A stretch of DNA of 64,000 nt from Janibacter sp. A1S7. GTDB lineage: Bacteria > Actinomycetota > Actinomycetes > Actinomycetales > Dermatophilaceae. Below are positions 43,135 to 52,494 of the stretch, in pieces. The notes beneath the pieces are model-generated. The model saw nothing but the letters and a program-made list of their open reading frames with translations. It was not told the DNA's origin and did not search any database. The position numbers and the translations under genes were made by a program. Location of the stretch: NCBI RefSeq assembly GCF_037198315.1, contig NZ_CP144913.1:1364001-1428000 (forward strand), written 5' to 3'. Numbering within the stretch: position 1 is the first letter of the stretch; every line of letters starts with the position of its first letter.

Positions 43135-44324
43135 AGATCGGTGATCCCCAGGCGCCCGCGGGCCTCGCGCACGACCCCCGGAAGAACTGTGCACAGCCGC
43201 TCGACGTCGTCCGCGCGGCCGGGGGAGACGGCCCCCAGGGGAAGGACGATGCGCACGTTGCCCTGGGTGAGGGCGCCCATCGCCGCGAGCACGTGGCTGG
43301 GTTCCACCGTGTCGGACGTGCACGCGGACCCCGAGCCGACGGCCAGGCCGTGCCGGGCCAGCTCGTCGACGATGGTCTCGCCGTCGACGTAGAGCACGGA
43401 GAAGGTGCACACGTGCGGCAACCGATCCCTGGGATTGCCGACGACATCCACCGCCGCCACTGCACCTGCTGCGGTCCGGATCCTGTCGACCAGCTCGCCC
43501 GCCTGACGGGACTCCTCCGCCCGGTCGGCAGCGACCTGCCGCCATGACTCCGCCGCCGCCAGCGCAGTGGGGACGTCCACCGGATCCAGGGCGAAGCCGG
43601 CCTCGTGGGGGCTCGGTGGATCCTGGGGCGAGAAGCGGATTCCGGTGCGCACGACGAGCACACCCAGCCGGGGCCCGCCCCACGAGGCCGCATCCGCCAC
43701 CAGGACGTCGAAGTCGCTCGGCACCGCGTCCCGGCCCACGGAGGCCCGGGCATCGACGAGGAGCGGGACGCCCGCCGCCGACGTGACCGACCGGGCCTCG
43801 GCGAGGGGTTGACGGGTCCCGACCTCCTGGTTGGCGGCCTGCAGGACGGCGAAGGGGGTCTCCGCCGTGACCGCGACACGCCAAGCCGTCAGGTCGAGCG
43901 CCCCTGTGGGGGTGACGGCCACCTCGACGGGGCCCACCGTGCCCGACCGCATCCACCGCACCAGGCCGGAGTGCTCCACGGAGGAGGCCACGGGAGGTCC
44001 GCTGCGGCGTCGCCGCCCTCTGGCCAGCCCCTGGAGTGCAGTGCGGGCCGCCTGGTCACCACTGGCGTGCAGCGTGACCTCGTCCGGTCGCACGCCCAGA
44101 CCCTCCGCGATGACGGCGCGGGCGGTGTCGAGCAGGGCTCGGCTCCGACGGCCCGCCGCGTGTCGCGCGGTGGGGTCCGCCCACGCCAGGTCGCGAGCAG
44201 CACGCCACGTCTCGAGTGCGGTCGGGTGAAGGGGCCCGGGGGAGGCGTCAAGGAGCCCCGAGACCCCCTCTGCGGGAGTGGTTCCGCGAGTGTTCGGTGG
44301 GGTCGAATCGGTCTGTGGCGCCAC
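43131..44324 (-). CDS. Cysteine desulfurase-like protein lacking the PLP lysine
   Basis: A 397-aa fold-type-I aminotransferase (class V) protein. SVEHSGLVRW (H118) stacks on PLP, LLVDARASVGRDAV (D191) binds the pyridine N, and GSGSACTSD (C335) is the sulfur-accepting Cys loop. Actinobacterial homologues carry the Schiff-base Lys in a SARKWGGP-type block; here it reads DAASWGGP, so position 214 is Ser. The rest is intact, which argues against random decay. It may be a non-catalytic partner or bind PLP without a covalent link. Divergent from ctaC. Confidence 0.75.
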   Translation of the reverse strand: MAPQTDSTPPNTRGTTPAEGVSGLLDASPGPLHPTALETWRAARDLAWADPTARHAAGRRSRALLDTARAVIAEGLGVRPDEVTLHASGDQAARTALQGLARGRRRRSGPPVASSVEHSGLVRWMRSGTVGPVEVAVTPTGALDLTAWRVAVTAETPFAVLQAANQEVGTRQPLAEARSVTSAAGVPLLVDARASVGRDAVPSDFDVLVADAASWGGPRLGVLVVRTGIRFSPQDPPSPHEAGFALDPVDVPTALAAAESWRQVAADRAEESRQAGELVDRIRTAAGAVAAVDVVGNPRDRLPHVCTFSVLYVDGETIVDELARHGLAVGSGSACTSDTVEPSHVLAAMGALTQGNVRIVLPLGAVSPGRADDVERLCTVLPGVVREARGRLGITDL

Positions 44325-44372
44325 GCATGCAGGCTAGTGCCACCCTTCGTCGATGTGGCCATCCTCCTGCGG

Positions 44373-44378
44373 TAATGT
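44373..44378 (+). promoter_or_regulatory. Possible -10 of the ctaCDF operon
   Basis: TAATGT is the best -10 in the gap between the desulfurase-like gene and ctaC. It implies a leader of about 36-40 nt. No clear -35. Confidence 0.3.
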
Positions 44379-44420
44379 GAGCACCGTCTTCTGAAAACTT
44401 CGGCCAGTAGTAGGTGCCCC

Positions 44421-45329
44421 TTGCCTGTGTCTTCGAGCACAACGTCCCCGCGCGTGCGTCGCGGGATCGGTGCGATCGGACTCGTCGCCGCCCTGTCGGT
44501 CGTCTCGGCGTGTAGTGCGGTCGGCGTCCACACCGACCCCAAGAACGGGTACCTGCCCGAGGGGGTCACCGAGGAGTCCGTGCTCGTCGAGAACCTCTGG
44601 ATCTGGTCGTGGGTCGCGGCCCTCGCCGTGGGTGTGCTCGTCTGGGGCCTGATGCTGTGGTGCATCGTGGCCTACCGCAAGCGCAAGGACGACGACGGTT
44701 CGTTGCCGGTGCAGCTGCAGTACAACGTGCCGCTGGAGATCCTCTACACCGTCGTGCCGATGTTCATGGTGGGTGCGCTCTTCTTCTACACCGAGCAGGC
44801 GCAGTCGCAGCTGATCGACGTCTCCCAGGAGCCCGACGTCACGGTCAACGTCGTGGGCAAGCAGTGGAGCTGGGACTTCAACTACGTCGAGGCGGACGTC
44901 CACGAGGCCGGGCACATGGCCCCGCTGGACGGCGAGGCGGGCCACGAGAAGAACCTGCCGACCCTGTACCTCCCGAAGGGCGAGCGGGTCGAGTTCATCC
45001 TCACCTCGCGTGACGTCATCCACTCCTTCTGGGTCCCGGCGTTCCTCGAGAAGATGGATGTCAACCCCGGCATCGTCAACCGCTTCCAGGTGGTCCCGTC
45101 GCAGACGGGGACCTTCCAGGGCAAGTGCGCGGAGCTGTGCGGGGCCTACCACGCGCAGATGCTCTTCAACGTCAAGATCGTCGAGCCGGCCGAGTACGAG
45201 GCGCACATGCAGGAGCTGCGGGACAAGGGCCAGACCGGCCTCCTGGGCAATGACCTCAACCGTGAGGACATCAACCAGCGGGATCGTGACCTCGTGCCCG
45301 ATCTCACCGATGACGAGGAGACGAACTGA
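44421..45329 (+). CDS. ctaC: Cytochrome c oxidase subunit II
   Basis: A 302-aa subunit with a lipoprotein-type signal (VVSAC lipobox), two transmembrane helices (about residues 60-82 and 105-125) and an extracytoplasmic CuA cupredoxin domain ([22 protein letters not shown]). It takes electrons from the bc1 complex to subunit I. TTG at 44421, 6 nt after TAGG, is the better-spaced start; GTG 44427 is an alternative. The stop overlaps the ctaD start (TGATG). Confidence 0.93.
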   Translation: MPVSSSTTSPRVRRGIGAIGLVAALSVVSACSAVGVHTDPKNGYLPEGVTEESVLVENLWIWSWVAALAVGVLVWGLMLWCIVAYRKRKDDDGSLPVQLQYNVPLEILYTVVPMFMVGALFFYTEQAQSQLIDVSQEPDVTVNVVGKQWSWDFNYVEADVHEAGHMAPLDGEAGHEKNLPTLYLPKGERVEFILTSRDVIHSFWVPAFLEKMDVNPGIVNRFQVVPSQTGTFQGKCAELCGAYHAQMLFNVKIVEPAEYEAHMQELRDKGQTGLLGNDLNREDINQRDRDLVPDLTDDEETN

Positions 45330-47053
45330 TGTCGACGATCTCCGGTGCACTGAGCCGGAACACGAGTGAGGCAGAGGTCTCCGAGAAGACCCTCGCCCGC
45401 CGTGAGAGGGCCGGAAGCCAGTTCTTCCGCATGATCACCTCGACCGACCACAAGGTCATCGGCAACCTCTACATGGTGACCAGCTTCGTGTGGTTCCTGC
45501 TCGGCGGACTGATGGCGCTGGTCATCCGGCTCGAGCTGTGGGCACCCGGGCTGCAGGTGGTGGACAACCCCGAGCAGTTCAACGAGATGTTCACGATGCA
45601 CGGCACGATCATGCTGCTGCTGTTCGCGACCCCGGCCTTCGCCGGCTTCGCCAACGCGTTGATGCCGTTGCAGATCGGGGCGCCGGACGTCTCCTTCCCC
45701 CGGCTGAACATGTTCGCCTACTGGCTCTACCTCTTCGGCGGCATCATCGCCGCAGCCGGACTGATCACCCCCGGTGGTGCGGCGGCCTTCGGCTGGACCG
45801 CCTACGCGCCGCTGTCCGACCCGACCTACAGCCCCGGCGTCGGTGGCGACCTGTGGGTCTGGGGTCTGGCCCTGGCCGGATTCGGCACCATCCTCGGTGC
45901 GGTCAACTTCATCACCACGATCATCACCATGCGGGCACCCGGCATGACGATGTTCCGCATGCCGGTCTTCACCTGGACCGTGCTGATCACCTCGGTGCTG
46001 ATCCTGATGGCCTTCCCGGTCCTGGCCTCGGCCCTCATCGGCCTCGGAGTGGACCGCCGCTTCGGTGGGCAGATCTTTGCCGCCGACAGCGGGGGCGCGC
46101 TGCTGTGGCAGCACCTCTTCTGGTTCTTCGGCCACCCGGAGGTCTACATCCTCGCCCTGCCGTTCTTCGGCGTGATCTCCGAGATCCTCCCCGTCTTCTC
46201 CCGCAAGCCGATCTTCGGGTACAAGACGCTCGTCTTCGCCACGATCGCCATCGCGGCCCTGTCGGTCTCCGTCTGGGCCCACCACATGTACGGCACCGGT
46301 CAGGTCTTCCTGCCCTTCTTCGCGGTCATGACGATGGCGATCTCCGTCCCGACAGGCGTGAAGTTCTTCAACTGGATCGGCACGATGTGGGGCGGCAAGC
46401 TCTCCTTCGACACACCGTTGATCTGGGCTTTGGGCTTCCTGTCGACCTTCCTCTTCGGTGGTCTGACCGGCATCATCATGGCCAGCCCGGCGATGGACTT
46501 CCACATCACCGACACGTACTTCATCGTCGCCCACTTCCACTACGTGCTCTTCGGCACGATCGTCTTCTCCTTCTTCGGAGGGATGTACTTCTGGTGGCCG
46601 AAGTGGACCGGCAAGATGCTGGGCGAGTTCCTGGGCAAGGTCCACTTCTGGTTGCTGTTCGTCGGCTTCCACATGACCTTCCTGATCCAGCACTGGCTGG
46701 GGGTGGAGGGCATGCCGCGCCGGTACGCGGACTACATGCCCGAGGACAACTTCCAGCTGGCGAACCAGGTCTCCACGGTCGGCTCGCTGATCCTGGCGGT
46801 CAGCTTCCTGCCCTTCTTCTACAACGTGTGGAAGACCCAGGTGAGCGCACCGCTGGTCGAGGTCGACGACCCGTGGGGCTACGGCGGAAGCCTCGAGTGG
46901 GCGACCTCCTGCCCGCCGCCGCGGCACAACTTCACGTCGATCCCGCCGATCCGCTCCGAGCGCCCGACCTTCGACATGAACCACCCCGAGTACGCACCCA
47001 AGGCGCTGCGGGCACGCTCCACCGCCGCCACCAAGGAAGAGGTCACCCGATGA
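45329..47053 (+). CDS. ctaD: Cytochrome c oxidase subunit I
   Basis: A 574-aa, 12-helix core subunit holding heme a and the heme a3-CuB site. [11 protein letters not shown] carries the His-Tyr crosslink pair, [11 protein letters not shown] the CuB His pair and HFHYVLFGT the heme ligands. It reduces O2 to water and pumps protons. The ATG overlaps the ctaC stop and the TGA overlaps the ctaF ATG, a tightly coupled operon. Confidence 0.97.
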   Translation: MSTISGALSRNTSEAEVSEKTLARRERAGSQFFRMITSTDHKVIGNLYMVTSFVWFLLGGLMALVIRLELWAPGLQVVDNPEQFNEMFTMHGTIMLLLFATPAFAGFANALMPLQIGAPDVSFPRLNMFAYWLYLFGGIIAAAGLITPGGAAAFGWTAYAPLSDPTYSPGVGGDLWVWGLALAGFGTILGAVNFITTIITMRAPGMTMFRMPVFTWTVLITSVLILMAFPVLASALIGLGVDRRFGGQIFAADSGGALLWQHLFWFFGHPEVYILALPFFGVISEILPVFSRKPIFGYKTLVFATIAIAALSVSVWAHHMYGTGQVFLPFFAVMTMAISVPTGVKFFNWIGTMWGGKLSFDTPLIWALGFLSTFLFGGLTGIIMASPAMDFHITDTYFIVAHFHYVLFGTIVFSFFGGMYFWWPKWTGKMLGEFLGKVHFWLLFVGFHMTFLIQHWLGVEGMPRRYADYMPEDNFQLANQVSTVGSLILAVSFLPFFYNVWKTQVSAPLVEVDDPWGYGGSLEWATSCPPPRHNFTSIPPIRSERPTFDMNHPEYAPKALRARSTAATKEEVTR

Positions 47054-47451
47054 AGACCGAAATCGGATTCTTTGCCGGCATCGGCGTCTTCTTCGTCGCA
47101 GTCGGGGTGCTCTACGGCTTCTGGAGCGGCTGGGTCGAGCCGGTGGGCTGGGTCGCGTTGAACCTCTGCGGCGGCCTCGGCTTCATGATCGCCTTCTTCC
47201 TCTGGGCAGTCGGCCGGAAGCTACCCGCTCGTCCCGAGGACAACGAGCACGGCGAGATCGAGGAGCAGGCAGGTGCCTACGGCGCCTTCTCGCCGTACTC
47301 CTGGTGGCCGCTGTGGCTGGCCCTGGCCGGCAGCTTGGTCTTCCTCGGCGTCGCGGTGGCGTACTGGATCGCTGCGATGGGGATGATCATGGGGGTGTGG
47401 GCCGTGTGCGGCTGGACCTTCGAGTACTTCAAGGGAGACTTTGCCCACTGA
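47050..47451 (+). CDS. ctaF: Cytochrome c oxidase subunit IV
   Basis: A 133-aa membrane subunit specific to actinobacterial oxidases. It begins [15 protein letters not shown] and has four hydrophobic helices; [14 protein letters not shown] is the family's conserved block. It starts in the ctaD stop (ATGA) and completes the ctaCDF operon. ctaE lies 7 kb away on the other strand with qcrCAB, the usual actinobacterial split. Confidence 0.9.
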   Translation: MKTEIGFFAGIGVFFVAVGVLYGFWSGWVEPVGWVALNLCGGLGFMIAFFLWAVGRKLPARPEDNEHGEIEEQAGAYGAFSPYSWWPLWLALAGSLVFLGVAVAYWIAAMGMIMGVWAVCGWTFEYFKGDFAH

Positions 47452-47583
47452 GCGGGGCGTACACTCGCGGAGGGGTCCTGCGAATGCCGAACAGGTCCGG
47501 GGCCCTTCCGACGTCTTGCCAGGGTGCGTCATCGCTGCAGTGCGGCATGGCGCACCAGTGTTTCCACGGGGGTACGTGAATTG

Positions 47584-48786
47584 GTGAAGGGAACGACACC
47601 CGCAGCCACGGTCGTGGGCCTGCTCGTGACGGCCGCACTCGTCCTGACCGGCTGCTCCAGCGGCTCGGGCTCGCCGGACCCGAACGCCTCCTCGGGGGCA
47701 TCCACATCCACGTCCACGACACCTCCCCCGGCCGAGATCGAGGTCGATCCGGCCGGTGGCTCCGGCGACGTCATGCCCGACGAGAAGATCACGGTGCACG
47801 TCGTACGAGGGGACCTCGACGACGTCACCGTCGTCGGGTCCGGAGGGGACGAGATCGAGGGGACGGTCCAGGGACAGACGTGGACCTCCGGTTCCCGGAT
47901 GAAGCCCTCGACCGAGTACACGGTCACGACCACCGCAGAGGGTCCCGAGGGCGGCGCCACGACCGACAAGACCACGTTCACCACACACGACCCGGATGTG
48001 ACCGCCACCTACGGGATCGTCTACAACGGGCACACCGTCGGCGTCGGGATGCCGGTGAGCATCCAGTTCGACTCCGCCGTCACCGACGAGAAGTACCGTC
48101 GAGCCATCGAGCAGGCCGTCTCGGTCGAGACCAGTCCGAGAACCGAGGGGTCGTGGGGTTGGTTGGACAACCGGCAGCTGATGTGGCGACCCAAGGACTT
48201 CTGGACGCCGGGCACGAGCGTGACGATCAATGCCCCGATCACCGGCTACCAGACCGGTGAGGACAAGTGGGTGGCCGAGGACGCCAGTGGCTCGATGACG
48301 ATCGGACGCCGCCAGATGGCCACCGTCGACATCGCCACGCACGAGATGACCGTCTCCCGGGGCGGCCAGACGATCAAGAGCTTCCCCGTCAGCAGTGGCA
48401 AGCCGGGCAAGGAGACCGAGACCCGGTCGGGGATGAAGGTCGTCATCGGCAAGCAGCGCGAGATGACGATGGACTCCTCGACGATCGGGATCGACAAGGG
48501 CGAGAAGGGCTACTACAAGGTCGATACCGACTACAACGTGCGGGTGACCTGGACCGGGGAGTTCGTCCACTCCGCGCCCTGGTCCGTGGGTGCCCAGGGC
48601 AGTACCAACGTCTCACACGGATGCGTGAACATGGCCCCCCAGAACGCCAAGTGGTTCTACAAGCACTCGCTGGCCGGCGACCCGGTCAACTTCACGGGCT
48701 CGGACCGCGAGTTCAAGCCCACCGAGGGGATCGGGGTCTGGCAGTTCTCGTGGGCGCAGTGGCAGCAGCAGAGCGCTCTTGCCTGA
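47584..48786 (+). CDS. L,D-transpeptidase with Ig-like domains
   Basis: A 400-aa secreted lipoprotein (lipobox VLTGC near residue 20). After a Ser/Thr/Pro linker come two Ig-like domains (about residues 50-250) and a YkuD catalytic domain with VSHGCVNMAP holding the nucleophile Cys. It makes 3-3 peptidoglycan crosslinks, like mycobacterial LdtMt2. GTG at 47584 or TTG at 47581 (GGGGG 8 nt upstream) may start it. It follows the ctaCDF operon by 132 bp. Confidence 0.88.
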   Translation: MKGTTPAATVVGLLVTAALVLTGCSSGSGSPDPNASSGASTSTSTTPPPAEIEVDPAGGSGDVMPDEKITVHVVRGDLDDVTVVGSGGDEIEGTVQGQTWTSGSRMKPSTEYTVTTTAEGPEGGATTDKTTFTTHDPDVTATYGIVYNGHTVGVGMPVSIQFDSAVTDEKYRRAIEQAVSVETSPRTEGSWGWLDNRQLMWRPKDFWTPGTSVTINAPITGYQTGEDKWVAEDASGSMTIGRRQMATVDIATHEMTVSRGGQTIKSFPVSSGKPGKETETRSGMKVVIGKQREMTMDSSTIGIDKGEKGYYKVDTDYNVRVTWTGEFVHSAPWSVGAQGSTNVSHGCVNMAPQNAKWFYKHSLAGDPVNFTGSDREFKPTEGIGVWQFSWAQWQQQSALA

Positions 48787-48818
48787 CTCGCTTGACTCCC
48801 GGTCGGCGTGTCGTCCGA

Positions 48819-48928
48819 GCGAAGGGATGTCGCCTGCCCTTGGCGCCCAGTCCGCACTGGTGACCCTTCATCACACCCAGGTGCACGGTGCGGACTGGGG
48901 CCCGAGTCGGGCCGACAACATCCTTCGC
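48819..48928 (+). ncRNA. Candidate structured RNA element, copy B
   Basis: Closing stem P1 GCGAAGG-g-ATGT (48819-48830) with ACAT-CCTTCGC (48918-48928); conserved CCCTTGGCGC (48837-48846); P2 of 11 bp (48847-48857 with 48888-48898) around a 30-nt loop; P3 GGCCCG-AGT-CGGGCC (48899-48913). Against copy A, P2 and P3 lengths, loop lengths and spacing are identical, and three alignable pairs changed on both sides. It lies in the 222-bp gap between convergent genes; its conserved box starts 50 nt after the transpeptidase stop. Confidence 0.55.
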
Positions 48929-49008
48929 CCTCTCACCTCGTCGCCCACATGGGCCGAGTGCATCCCCTTCGGCCGATCTCGAGCGGCACCTCGGGTACCT
49001 CCCCCGGG

Positions 49009-49389
49009 TCAGGCCCAGCCGAGGTCGTGGAGGCGCTGCTCGTCGATGCCGACGTGGTGACCTGCCTCGTGGACGATCGTGATGGTGATCTCCTCACGCA
49101 GCTCATCGATGTCGGCGCACATGCGTGACAGGGGGCCTCGGAAGAGCACGATCCTGTCCGGGAGGGCGCCCGCGGCCCAGCCGCCGTCGCGGTCGGTCAG
49201 GGGTGTTCCGACGTAGATCCCCAGGAGCTCGGCGTTCTCCTCGGTGGAGAAGGCCGGATCGGCGTACTCGGGACCGGGTTCGTCCTCGACGAAGAACGCC
49301 ACGTTGTCGAGCATGTCGAGCAACTCGGACGGGACCTCGTCGAGGGCCGCACGAACCGCCGACTCGAAGTCCTCTTCACTGATCTGCAT
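49009..49389 (-). CDS. Small zinc metallopeptidase (zincin-like, DUF1025)
   Basis: A 126-aa protein with HEAGHHVGID, the HExxH zinc site of minimal zincins, near the C-terminus and a preceding LYVGTPL-like IYVGTPLT block. The ATG at 49389 lies 2 nt past the MFS stop, and its GGAGG ribosome binding site is inside the MFS 3' end, so the two are co-translated. Substrate unknown; no signal peptide. Confidence 0.82.
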   Translation of the reverse strand: MQISEEDFESAVRAALDEVPSELLDMLDNVAFFVEDEPGPEYADPAFSTEENAELLGIYVGTPLTDRDGGWAAGALPDRIVLFRGPLSRMCADIDELREEITITIVHEAGHHVGIDEQRLHDLGWA

Positions 49390-49391
49390 CG

Positions 49392-50657
49392 TCAGGACAC
49401 CTCCGGCTGACACGTATGGGTGCGGGACCCCCTGCGCACCCCGGCACGATGGAGGTGGAAGAGGGCGATCCCCAGAACCAGCAGTGCCAGGCTCGTCGCG
49501 GCCAGACGCCCGAGCGATGATGCGGCAACCGGGGCGATGACGCTCGCCAGCACGGCATTGAGGATGAGCATGGCGAAGGTGGAGACCGAGGCGGCCGTCC
49601 CGCGCGCGTGGGGGACCGCGTCCAGCAGGGTCAGCTGGTAGACCGGCAGGGCGATACCGGTCCCGAAGGCGATGGCCGTCGGGCCCACCACCGCCCACGG
49701 CAGCGTGGCCGCACCCGGACCGAAGGCAAAGAACATGCCGGCCACGGCACCGGTGATGGCAACGCACTGCCCACCCGTGATGAGCACATGACCGCTGATT
49801 CGTCCGGCAAGCCGGGCATTGGTGAAGGATCCGAGCACCATGCCCCCGACCATCGGGACGAAGAAGACCCAGAAGTCCTGCGGGCCCTTGCCCAGCAGCG
49901 AGACCACGAAGATGGGCGCTGCTGCGATGTAGAGGAACTGCCCCGCGAAGGAGAAGGCCTGGGCGGCGGCGAGCACCTGGAAGCTGCGCACGCGGCTGAC
50001 GTCGACGACGCTGGAGAGGATGGAACGAACCCGCAGGGGAGTGCGGTTCTCGGGCGGGTGGCTCTCGGGCAGAAGGGCGAGCACCGCGATCGCGATGACG
50101 GCACCGAAGAGGGTGAGGAACCAGAAGATCAGCGGCCACGGACCGAGGAGCAACAACCAGCCGCCCATGATCGGGGCGATCGCCGGGCCGAGGGCGAAGA
50201 TCATGGCGACCACGCTCATCAGCTGCTGGGCCCGCGCTCCCTCGAACAGGTCCCGGACCACGGTGCGGGAGACGATCGTCCCCGCACCGGCGGACATGCC
50301 CTGCAGGACCCGGAAGACCAGGAGTACCTCCAGTGAGGTCGAGAGGGCGCATCCGATCGACGCGAGTGCGTAGATCGCGGCGCCGATGACCATCACCGGT
50401 TTGCGCCCCACCGCGTCGCTGATCGGACCGTGGAAGAGGCACATGGCGGCGAACGAGGCCAAGTAGGCGCTCACGACCAGCTGCATCGCCGCGTCGGACA
50501 CCCCGAACTGCTCACCCATGGCCGCGAACGCGGGAAAGGGGGTGTCGATGGAGAAGGGGCCGAACATGCCAAGGAGCGCCAGGAGGACCGTCGTCACGGC
50601 CAGGGAGGCAGGACGAACCGTCCCAGCCGGGCGTCGGGAAGCGGAAGGAGACGTCAT
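49392..50657 (-). CDS. MFS exporter, Bcr/CflA family
   Basis: A 421-aa, 12-helix transporter. FSIDTPFPAFAAMGEQFGVS opens the first helix pair as in Bcr/CflA drug exporters; GPISDAVGRKPVMVIGA is the loop 2-3 motif A and GPAIAPIMGGWLL the motif C of proton antiporters. The ATG at 50657 is used although the frame is open further upstream. Drug specificity cannot be read. Confidence 0.87.
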   Translation of the reverse strand: MTSPSASRRPAGTVRPASLAVTTVLLALLGMFGPFSIDTPFPAFAAMGEQFGVSDAAMQLVVSAYLASFAAMCLFHGPISDAVGRKPVMVIGAAIYALASIGCALSTSLEVLLVFRVLQGMSAGAGTIVSRTVVRDLFEGARAQQLMSVVAMIFALGPAIAPIMGGWLLLLGPWPLIFWFLTLFGAVIAIAVLALLPESHPPENRTPLRVRSILSSVVDVSRVRSFQVLAAAQAFSFAGQFLYIAAAPIFVVSLLGKGPQDFWVFFVPMVGGMVLGSFTNARLAGRISGHVLITGGQCVAITGAVAGMFFAFGPGAATLPWAVVGPTAIAFGTGIALPVYQLTLLDAVPHARGTAASVSTFAMLILNAVLASVIAPVAASSLGRLAATSLALLVLGIALFHLHRAGVRRGSRTHTCQPEVS

Positions 50658-50725
50658 TCTCGGACATCCTCGCACCGTCGCGCCTGACGCGACCGTCGGG
50701 TGGGTCGCACCGACCTCGAGTACGA

Positions 50726-50765
50726 CGAGGCGGGCCCCGGAGGAACTCATCCGGGGCCCGCCTCG
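50726..50765 (-). terminator. qcr operon terminator
   Basis: Perfect 16-bp stem CGAGGCGGGCCCCGGA (50726-50741) and its complement (50750-50765) with an 8-nt loop, 14 nt after the qcrB stop. Confidence 0.8.
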
Positions 50766-50779
50766 ATTGCCGACCGCGG

Positions 50780-52492
50780 TCAGTGGGCGGAGACCCTGTC
50801 GTCCTCGCTTGCCTCGATCTGCTCGTGACCGTGTTCGTGGTGTGCGCCCTCGAGCTCCGCCGGGGTGGCCGGCTCGACTGCCCCACCGAAGTAGAAGTCA
50901 TGCAGCTTGGCACGCAACTTGTTCTTGCGGGCACCCTTCTTGTTCTCGACGCCGTTCTCGTCGACGGCCGGCTCGAGCTCCAGCGGGGGAGTGCCCTCGT
51001 GCTGGACGAGCGTCCACCGCGTGTACGGGTCGAGCGGCTCGTGGACCTCGTGGAACTCGCCGTCGGCGCTTCGCTCGATCCGACCGGTCTCGCGGCCGTG
51101 GAGGACCAGGTCCTTCTCGTGGCGCTGCAGGCTCAGGCACAGGCGGCGGGTCGCCCAGAAGGCGATGACCGGCCCGAGGAAGGTCAGCACGCGAAGCGTC
51201 CAGGTGATGTCGTTGATCGACATCCCGAACTTGATTGCCATGATGTCGTTGCTCGCGGCGAACATGAGGACGCCGTAGAGCGTCAGTGCGGCCATGCCCA
51301 GACCGGTACGGGTCGGGGCATTGCGCGGGCGGTCGAGCAGGTGGTGCTCGCGCTTGTCACCGGTGACCCAGGCCTCGATGAACGGGTAGGCGATCATGCC
51401 ACCGTAGAAGGCCGGGATGACCAGCAGGGCCCCGATGATGACCGGGAAGGCCCAGGTGAACCCGAAGGTCTCGAACTCGAGGAAGCCCGGCAGCAGGCGC
51501 AGGGCCCCGTCGGGGAAGCCCATGTACCAGTCGGGCTGGGCGCCGGCGGTCGTGGCGTTGGGCACGTACGGGCCGTGCACCCAGACCGCGTTGATCTGGA
51601 TCAGCGAGGAGATCAGCGCGATGCCGCCGAAGACGATGAAGAAGAATCCACCGGCCTTGGCTGCGTACACCGGCATGACGGGGAAGCCGACGACGTTGTC
51701 GTTCGTCTTGCCCGGGCCGGGGTACTGGGTGTGCTTCTGCAGGGCCACGAGAACGATGTGCACCGTGAACAGCCCGATGAGCAGGGCCGGCAGCAGCAGG
51801 ATGTGGATCGAGTACAACCGCGGGATGATGTCCAGGCCCGGGAAGGTACCGCCGAACAGCGCGTAACTGAGGTAGCTGCCGATGACGGGCGCAGCCACCA
51901 TGAAGCCCTGCGCGGCGCGCAGACCCGTACCCGAGAGGAGGTCGTCCGGAAGGGAGTAGCCGGCAAAGCCCTCCACGAGAGCCAGCAGGGAGAGCACGCA
52001 GCCGATGACCCAGTTGATCTCACGCGGCTTGCGGAAGGCACCGGTGAAGAACACGCGGAGCATGTGCACCGACAGCGCGACGATGAACAGCAGCGCCGAC
52101 CAGTGGTGGATCTGGCGGATGAGCAGGCCACCCTTGACGTCGAACGAGATGTTCAGCGTCGAGGCGTAGGCCCGCGACATCTCCACGCCCTGCATCGGGA
52201 CGTAACTGCCCTCGTAGGTGGTGTGGACCATCGACGGGTCGAACCAGAAGGTCAGGAAGACGCCGGTGAGCAGGCACACGATCATCGAGTACATGGCGAT
52301 CTCACCGAGCATGAAGGACCAGTGGTCCGGGAAGACCTTCTTCATCAGGTACCCGACGCCCTTGGCGGCGCCGGTCCGGTCATCGATCCACCCGGCGACG
52401 CCGCCGACCTTCTTCATCCCGGCCGAGGTGGGCGCCGGGGCCGGTGCGTCATCCGCACGCAGGCCGTCGGCGGGACGAGCAGTGCTGGTCAT
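50780..52492 (-). CDS. qcrB: Cytochrome bc1 cytochrome b subunit
   Basis: A 570-aa cytochrome b. Heme ligands lie in IHHWSALLF and SIHILLLPALL; the Qo-site motif appears as GFPD (in WYMGFPDGALR) rather than PEWY, as in other actinobacterial QcrB. A ~90-residue charged C-terminal tail is usual for this clade. ATG 52492 is 2 nt past the qcrA stop. It oxidises menaquinol within the bc1-aa3 supercomplex. Confidence 0.95.
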   Translation of the reverse strand: MTSTARPADGLRADDAPAPAPTSAGMKKVGGVAGWIDDRTGAAKGVGYLMKKVFPDHWSFMLGEIAMYSMIVCLLTGVFLTFWFDPSMVHTTYEGSYVPMQGVEMSRAYASTLNISFDVKGGLLIRQIHHWSALLFIVALSVHMLRVFFTGAFRKPREINWVIGCVLSLLALVEGFAGYSLPDDLLSGTGLRAAQGFMVAAPVIGSYLSYALFGGTFPGLDIIPRLYSIHILLLPALLIGLFTVHIVLVALQKHTQYPGPGKTNDNVVGFPVMPVYAAKAGGFFFIVFGGIALISSLIQINAVWVHGPYVPNATTAGAQPDWYMGFPDGALRLLPGFLEFETFGFTWAFPVIIGALLVIPAFYGGMIAYPFIEAWVTGDKREHHLLDRPRNAPTRTGLGMAALTLYGVLMFAASNDIMAIKFGMSINDITWTLRVLTFLGPVIAFWATRRLCLSLQRHEKDLVLHGRETGRIERSADGEFHEVHEPLDPYTRWTLVQHEGTPPLELEPAVDENGVENKKGARKNKLRAKLHDFYFGGAVEPATPAELEGAHHEHGHEQIEASEDDRVSAH

Positions 52493-52494
52493 GA

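Noticed and set aside
45146..46984. A 612-codon open frame on the minus strand
   Set aside because: Antisense to ctaD; product is a low-complexity Asp/His/Glu/Arg mix without any domain.
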